Assembly (NCBI RefSeq): GCF_041260155.1
Contig: NC_091947.1
Coordinates: 25,319,615-25,383,614, forward strand
DNA: 64,000 nucleotides
Direction: 5' to 3'
Origin: Ptychodera flava
Lineage: Eukaryota > Hemichordata > Enteropneusta > Ptychoderidae
A program made the translations under genes and the position numbers. The notes beneath the pieces were generated by a model. That model was not told where the DNA came from. It searched no databases and saw nothing but the letters and a program-made list of their open reading frames with translations. Below are positions 56,848-64,000 of this stretch, one piece after another; position 1 is the stretch's first letter; the number at the start of each line of letters is the position of its first letter.

Positions 56848-57449
56848 AAGTAAATTTAAAGTCACAGTCAAACGCTACGATTTACGTTGTTTACTGATAT
56901 TTACCAAATAGGCCAACTTTTGCTGTTTGTGATGATACTTCCCATCAAAGTTTTAAAATTCTAACGGATTCCAAACCACAGTCACTCCGTCACGCACGGT
57001 AGATGGACTGTTTCTAATCTGAGTCATACTGGATGATTGGCGACAGCATCTCAATATATTAAACACCCACGGAAACTTAGTGTGTGTAGTTGTGTATCGT
57101 TAATATGTAAAACGCAAATACACATCAAAAATATTTTCGATGCGCTAAAAAAATAAATGCTGTTGAAATATAGTCTCAAACACAAAATAAATTTGCCCAA
57201 AAGAAACGACGATGACGAAATATATAAAAGTAAATCGCTGCGTATGGAACGAAAGTTCACCCTTATTAAAAAGGACGTATGCAATAGAAATGTAATGTAC
57301 CTTTACAAAAAGAAAACAAGTAGGGGAAGATGCCGTGCCAGAGGGCCTGACATGCACCGCGACGGTCAGAACAGCAAGCATGCGTCGGCCGCCGCGGCCG
57401 AGGGTATCGTCGGTCGTGTCACAGCAGATAATGCATTGTAATGAACCGA

Positions 57450-57721
57450 CCTGCTGATGTTCCCGTGGTACGCGTGGAGTATTACGTATAGGTGGTCACA
57501 TGACCATCGGCACGTCCTGTTATTGGTCGTGTCACCGTTTAGAGGCCACGAATATAAGTAACACATTCACAGTAAGCATGGCTATGGGTACTACGAAGGC
57601 ATAGTGTGTCATCCGGTTTCGCAACCGCTTGCAGGGGACACCGAGATTGATCGCCGGAATCTTTACTTTGATATGAAATTTAGGACACTCTAATCACAAT
57701 ATTTACCTTGATTTACCAACA
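57450..57721 (+). promoter_or_regulatory. mfrn: Probable mitoferrin 5' region
   Basis: About 270 bases upstream of the mitoferrin start contain an inverted CCAAT-type box ('tattggtcg', near 57,521) and are richer in CG dinucleotides than the surroundings. The transcription start cannot be placed from sequence alone. Confidence 0.3.
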
Positions 57722-60700
57722 ATGATGCTGGAAGAAGAAGATATGTACGAAAGCTTGCCACCGTCTACCAAGGCCTCTACGCACATGATGGCCGGTGCTA
57801 TGGCTGGTATTATGGAGCACTGCGTGATGTATCCGGTAGACTGTGTGAAAGTAAGTGCCACATTAACAGAATTAGCAGTCCGATCAAATAATTACCGTTA
57901 TTTCGCAATGAATTAACAAACCAAAATTAACAGCAGGGTGCGGGAAAACTGTAATAGTGTACCCGTCATAGAAAACCAGTATGCCGACGTTGTTCGTGAC
58001 CGTCCCGCAGTCTTCTCCTACCTGGGAGGATCTACGCAGTTGGCATTGATTTTAGAGGGTATTTGTCGAAATGTGGCACAAGTAGCTGCTGGGAGTAGCT
58101 GGAAGGTCAAGCGGGAATTCTGTATGTATGGCTTCATAGCATTCTTTGATTGAAATTGAGGCACACTATCATATAGACTCGCATGATTCAAGGTGTACGT
58201 ATAGCACGGTATATACGCACCTTGTTACGACAGCGTACGGTAATGTTGATGGCCACACAAAATGGCCGCTGATGCACCCTAAGGGCCTAACCCATGCAGG
58301 ACAAGTCGATCATTCATGTTCAAGAGCAAGTTGAGTAGGTCACTATAACTCGAAGGACCAACAACTTGTTCAAGTGCAACTACCGAAGGTGATTTTGCGA
58401 ACCTTTGTTGTGTCTAACGATGTGGGTTAACCCGTAGTACTGCCAAACATAAGTGGGTACCAAGTCTGGTACCAAGTAAAGTGCAGTGCCCTTGACCGTA
58501 ACCTTTGACCTAGGTTGCAGCTGACTTTGCAGAGGCAGAAATTCTGCCAGCAAAATAAACCTGATTTAATTTTGTAAGTAAGTGCTATCATGACCTAGGC
58601 TTAGGATGTAGGTCACGACTCCTAGTGCACTTCTGAGCCATAACCTAAAAACCTGATTTTATAGCAAGTAAGTGCTATTGTGACCTCAGGTTTTGGGTTC
58701 TGGCTCAGTACTGTGCCAAATTCCTTCTACAAATAGCATTGGTTCTTTCTACGTCACGAAAACACTTAGCCTCCTCAATCTATCATAATGGCTGGAGGAA
58801 AATAATCTTCTTTGAGAATCATTCTCGTTAAGTTGGATCACCATAGCTGTGATAGATTCTACTTATGTATTTTTATTCGTAATACATCACACTCACACGC
58901 ATGTGTAGCTCTTGCTGACCCATCATCAGAATTACATGTTTGCCCCCCCCCCCCCCCCGTCTCTTTGTTCATGCCTGTCTAAAGTAAAATGACAAAAGTT
59001 TGAGTTTATCTGAGACTTCAATCTGAAAAATACAAATCTCCACCATGAGTCACCTCTGACGCCAGATTACAGGTCATAGGTTAGCTAGTATCGTGGAGTT
59101 TGTATCCAGTCATTGATTTCAAGAAGTGCTTATGCGAGGTATAATGCTTATGAATGTTAGAGATTTAAAATCTCTGGATCTATGGTGGCTAAAATGGAAC
59201 AGTTCTGTTACAAGTGATGAATCCTACAGGACAAACCAGTGGAACGTTCATCTACTGACACGCTTGTATTATTGCTTCATATGGAAAGATGGGCCATACC
59301 TTTTGAAAGTTCTGGGAACGTGACTTTGTCACATGACATAACTTGTCATAATCATGACAATGGTCATTTCCTGCTTAGACCTCACAAATCTTTTCTGTGC
59401 ACGTCACAATAGTGCATGATGACTGTAGTTGTACAATGTAGGGAATCTATTAAATGCCTTAGGGTATTTTCCCCTCCATTCAAAGTCTCTAAGGTTCAAG
59501 CAAAGCTCTGTTAAGTCTTGGATCAAGCTGAAAATATGTAGAAATAGGTAGAGAATGTTGATATTGTTTGGAAACTGTAAACTTGATTTTGAAAAATAAT
59601 ATGAATGTTCACAAAATGTTGATGTTGTCAGGAAACCATGAAGGAGATATGATGCGAAAGAACAGGGAATGTTTCATGAAGTGATATTTAAGCAATAATG
59701 TACCCCTGCCAGTCATAACGGACTCAAGCAAACTTTCCACAATACAATATACTCAGCTTCCCCTCATGATGCATTATTTCATGGAAAGTTTGGTTTGTCC
59801 ATTATGGGCCGGTTAGGGGTACATTATTGCTGTACATATAGTTTTGGCAATGCCAGTGAATTTGTAGATGCAGAAAACATCTGGGGCCACAATGCTGTAT
59901 AATTGGATACATTATCAGTAATAATCTGGGGGAATGACATTGCAAAATTGAGTGGCATCAATTGACAAAGCTGTAATATAATTGTAAATATTAGCATTAT
60001 GAATTCCACTTCATTCAAAACATGAATGATTGAATACCTTGAAGTGCAATACTAATTCGCTACAAGGGATATTTAAATTTATTACAACAATCGACTTTCC
60101 TTGAAAGAACACGTAGATAGTTAACAAGAAAGCCTTCGAAATATCCTTTCCACGAACTGTGAAATCATTGTGATATAAATATCAAAATATCAAACTGGAC
60201 ATAACGCTGTTCTATTGAAAGTATCTACAGTTGAAAAACGGAAGTCTTGTTCTGAGTGTTGTGGGATTCTAAGTACTTTATAACGGGGCAACAACACAAT
60301 AACACTTGAAAAAAGCAAACAAATAACTTTATCGTTGAAACAGGATGTCCTGTTTCACTTTAAAGGAACTACCTTGTACAATAGTTGAAGTATGTTTATG
60401 CTGAATAAATGTGTGATGGCTTTCTCAACCTTTGTTTTAACCTTTAGAAATTTAAAAGTATGATTAACAACTACATGTAATTACCAGTAATTACCATAAC
60501 TTAGGTTGATGATCTTTTTTTTTAAAATAATGGAGAATTTTTTTTACGGTAGGTGCACTGCATCAACCAAACTTACTGTGTACTAGAAACCTTGGTGTCT
60601 ACAAGCAACAAAGTGATACCTGTCGTTATAAAGTAGTGGCAAAGATTGTAGATATTTCATAGCTAATTTTTTCATCAGAACAAATCTCTGTACATTGAGT

Positions 60701-62143
60701 GTGAAATTTGTATTTCAATTTTTTTTGAATTGGTGATCCATGAGGCTGTTGGGACTCCATTTCTTTATGTATATTCTTTGTTTTATCAGCCACTGAGTAA
60801 TGGTTGGTGCTTTTTACAGTGACAGCAAAAATTAATAGGTCGTTGTCACCTTTTAATTGCAACACCCATATAGGGTACCAGGGTACACTTGGTGAGGGTA
60901 GTACAGAAATGGTTTACACCATTTCTGCATTGTTCCAACATACCGTGTGCATGATTTATGCATACTCAGCATTTTCAAAGCAACAATAAAAGATTAATAG
61001 CAGACAAGGCAATTTGCAAGTTGGAACTTGGTCAAATGCAGTTGTTGGCTATGCAGTATGCTATCCAAAATAAGCATGACAACAGCAGTTATGGTCCTCT
61101 CCACAGCAATGATAATATGCCTGTTATTGTTCAAACTGGAAGTCTTTATCATGCAAATTTTCAAAACAACGATTTTGCACTGGTGGTTGCTCTCATGGTC
61201 AGGATGAAACACCATGTTGGTATTTTGTGGTATTAAAGGGGGTTTTATGGAACAAGCTCTCTTTTATTTGTTATGGATACTTAATTTGTAAATTTAAGAT
61301 ATTTACCACCACCTAACAGGCATATATTGAAAGGCTAAGCCTTGAATGGTAAATGGTGAGAATTTTCCTAGCCATACAACAGTTCATTGAATGAAGTTAG
61401 GACAACACAAAGTTATCAAACACCCCAACCTCACTCCCAAGTATTTGAAAAACACATATAATACAATAAGGACAAAACAGCTGACTTAACCCTTTGGTCC
61501 TGCCAGACAGTAATAACTGTATCACTTCCCCATCAGCTAAGTCAGTAAAAAGCAGTATTGAGCCAAAACATGACGTATTTTCACCCACTTGGCTTGGTAT
61601 GTTATAGCATCTTTTGTCCAAAAAAAATCAACTTTACAGCATTATGTTTTCAACAGCCTTCAAATTTACAGTATTATGTTAAAATATATCATATGGAATA
61701 CGTTGTGTTTCATTAATTTTAACCATCTTGACCTGGTGGTGGAATATGGACTTGGCAGGAAAAGAGTTAACCTCTTTGGTGACGTCATATATTTGGAAGA
61801 TAGGGCAGTAAGAATACTATTTTGAAACTTATTGAATTCAAGTATGGACTTACCGTGGAGTTAACAACATAATTATTAAAAATTTAATCCTAATATTTGT
61901 CTCTGTCTTCATTTTCTTTGCAGACGAGAATGCAGAATCTGAGACCCCATGCCAAAGCAAACTACAGGAGCATGGTACATGCATTTGCAACCATTATAAA
62001 ACATGAGGGCATATTTAGGACTATACGAGGGGTTAATGTGGTGGCACTTGGTGCCGGCCCCTCACATGCCCTATACTTTGCATCCTACGAGAAAATTAAA
62101 AAAGAGCTAAGTAAAAGGCCTGGACAGAACCCACTAGCAAATG
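57722..62143 (+). CDS. mfrn: Mitoferrin (mitochondrial iron carrier, SLC25A37/28 family), first two coding exons
   Basis: Mitoferrins import ferrous iron across the inner mitochondrial membrane for haem and Fe-S cluster synthesis. Exon 1 (57722-57850) encodes [20 protein letters not shown] and [23 protein letters not shown]; exon 2 (61924-62143) continues [20 protein letters not shown], with [20 protein letters not shown] and YEKIKKEL, ending LANG. The first carrier signature PxDxxKTRMQ (PVDCVKTRMQ) spans the exon junction, and the GAGPxHAxYFAxYE block is typical of mitoferrin. Donors GTAAGT, acceptor tttgcag; intron 1 is phase 0 and the second ends phase 1. The remaining two-thirds lies right of the window. 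The first ATG pair (57722, 57725) fits the short acidic N-terminus of the family. Confidence 0.96.
59691..59831. mobile_element. 141-bp MITE with AGCAATAATGTACCCCT ends
   Basis: Perfect 17-bp inverted ends, AGCAATAATGTACCCCT at 59691-59707 and AGGGGTACATTATTGCT at 59815-59831. Non-coding. Confidence 0.8.
61486..61770. mobile_element. TTAA MITE family M2, copy 3
   Basis: TTAA at both edges (61486-61489, 61767-61770), left end TTAACCCTTTGGTCCTGCCA, right end TTGGCAGGAAAAGAGTTAA. TTAA-CCC ends suggest piggyBac-type mobilisation (inference). The closest relative here is 30236-30508. It sits about 150 bp before mitoferrin exon 2. Confidence 0.85.
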
Positions 62144-64000
62144 GTAAGTAATTGTTGCAACAAAAATAATCATCTGATAACTTCATGTGTTTGTCATGGC
62201 TCCTCATAGAAGAATACTATTTTTGAAACTTTTTTGAATTCATATGGTATATTAATCCTTGTTCATCCAAGGATCATCGTTCACAAGAACTATTTTGAAT
62301 TTTCCTGAAAGGATATTTGATTGTCAGTCCACTTTCTGACAATCTAGAACCGAAAAGCTAGGGTATTTGGTGGCGGATGTAAGTCCTCTATTGGAAAATT
62401 AGCGTAACTAGCAGGAAACAATCACAGAGCAAGTTCAGGGGTCTGTGCTCTAAAACACATCAGGTAGTGTCATGTGCACTAATTCATGCAAGTAGTCTAC
62501 CGCTGACTGACTTGTTGACCGCTCTCTAGACTCTAGTGGTGATTTTGTATCCACGGAGTGACCACTGAAGTTCTGTCTGACCGTTTCTTTGCCTTGATTA
62601 GCTCTTCATCAGTAGCGTCATTGAGCCATTCAAGGGTGAACAGATCAAAATTATCTAAACTTTCTTTCAGTCAATTGTTAAAAATTTCAAGGAAACATAT
62701 CAAAATTTGACAGCAATATGAATCATGAATACCCATACATCTTTGCAAACTTCACTGCTAAATGAATCTGCAGTCTAAAAATAGCTATTCTAAGAATTAT
62801 GTCCCTATGTTGCCACATTAATAAAATTGAAAGTATCTGATCATAATGTTCAACGTGCCATTTACATATTTTCTTCATATGTCTGTTTCTTATTTGATAA
62901 AATATTCATTTTGTGCCTTGAAATGGTACCTAATGTAATCTCTATCTCCAAACTAATCTGATCAAAATATTTCAATATCTTGAGTGGCTTTGTCAAAAAA
63001 ATAGTAGAACGTTTGATCCGCTATATACAGTGTTTTAGTGGTAGAAAACTGACTGGAGGAATTGTCCCTGTAGGTCTGGTCATGATATTGTATTTGTGGT
63101 CAACTAACGCCAAATAAAAACAATGTGTGTTTCTGGTAACATGCTTCCAAAAGTTAGGGTATGTACCGGTAGGTCAGATGAAATTTTTTTATTCTTTTTG
63201 TTCACTGAGACCCATAGAATATGGTAAAATTTAGAGAATTAACTCAACATTTTTTGAAAATGCGAAAAAAATATCAGGGTTCAACAGGTTTTTCTGGGGT
63301 AGGTTTGGTTATGAGAAACACACATATTTTTTGATTTGGCCAAATTTTGAAAAATGAATGAGTATAAGACATAAAGCTGGGATATCCTTTCAGTTCCTCT
63401 GCTAGCGTTTTTGAAAGGGAAAGTGTAGTATTATGTCAAGCTCATAGGTGTGAGACTGGTCACTTCTGCTGGTAGTCAGAATTTACACATCTCATGAACC
63501 GTCTTTATAACAATCTTCCAAAGCTTGTCTCCAAGTACTATTAACGTTAGAGGAGGAGTGACACAGGCCCAGGATGAGGTTAGCTATTAATACACCTTTT
63601 CATGATCAGTACATGTAGTATTAACATGTCCAATGACACTGTTTTGTGAGAAAGCCACGTGCTAGATCTGTGAATGTGCTCAGTTATGTACATATGTGAT
63701 GTAGTCTTGCTAAAAACAGCCCCGATGAATCTCAGAATTTTCTCATCCATCTTTAATAATGAACTTGTCAGTTTGCTGCTAAAAATGACACAGGTACAGG
63801 AAAGACTTCAGTTTGACCTGGAAAACTGCAATAATCAGGTCGTAACGTGATGTTGTTTAAATTCACCAGGCTATAAATAGAATACAAAAGAAATGCCCAA
63901 TGACTACAAGATTTAGAGTCTATATTCGACCACTGACCTTTATGGCCGGTAAAGTACATTCACGAGTGAGGCAACTCAAATTTGTTTGTCAATTGTAATG
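62144..64000 (+). other. mfrn: Mitoferrin intron 2 (open to the right)
   Basis: AT-rich sequence after the GTAAGT donor at 62144. No next exon, RNA gene or clear repeat was found before the window ends. Confidence 0.7.

Larger units (their letters stand above)
57851..61923 (+). other. mfrn: Mitoferrin intron 1
   Basis: 4.07 kb. Holds a C run at about 58,945-58,961, a short tandem duplication with 'aagtaagtgctatxxtgacct' at 58,575-58,690, the MITEs listed below, and a 20-bp perfect palindrome GAAACAGGATGTCCTGTTTC near 60,337. No other gene seen. Confidence 0.8.

Overview
The window looks like nuclear DNA of a marine invertebrate, probably a deuterostome (hemichordate or echinoderm-like; inferred). 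Genes are split into short exons with GT-AG introns. Two conserved animal genes are recognisable. The spaces between are full of small inverted-repeat elements, foldback elements and satellite-like arrays, and CCCTAA telomere-type repeats occur internally. I could not compare with databases, so the species is a guess.

Layout. 1-9 kb: a hAT-like DNA transposon remnant (1615-2685), then the last three coding exons of the exocyst subunit gene EXOC6/Sec15 (+ strand, stop at 6009) and a long 3' region ending near a poly(A) signal at 9038-9047. 9-14.8 kb: no host gene; MITEs and a decayed Tc1/mariner/IS630-type transposon with intact ends (9998-11781). 14.86-20.91 kb: a Ngaro/DIRS-type tyrosine-recombinase retrotransposon with A1-body-B1-A2-B2 split direct repeats. 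It looks young and nearly whole. 20.9-27.8 kb: mostly non-coding, with MITEs and three candidate minus-strand coding exons I cannot name.

27.86-39.49 kb: a minus-strand host gene of at least 13 exons. I resolved the splice phases from exon 2 to the end. It encodes a long disordered N-terminal region, a MIF4G-like helical domain, a SAM-like domain, an acidic linker and two CCHC zinc knuckles. The parts suggest an RNA-binding or translation-control protein. I do not recognise the combination as a known family, and it is the most interesting protein here.

40-57 kb: an accessory region built almost entirely of inverted-repeat elements: a foldback unit around a ~150-bp tandem array, a long near-perfect palindrome, two copies of a GGGGG-rich element, a snapback holding a MITE, an array-bearing element, a GCTA-rich foldback element, and a 3.4-kb foldback element made of 45-bp repeats. 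The last has telomere-type repeats next to its ends and a BEL/Pao integrase fossil in its centre. A tRNA-Pro(UGG) gene follows at 53623-53694.

57.7-64 kb: the first two coding exons of mitoferrin (SLC25A37/28 family, + strand), with a 4.1-kb first intron; the gene runs off the right edge. The host genes are not an operon and share no evident pathway: vesicle tethering, probable mRNA/translation control, and mitochondrial iron import.
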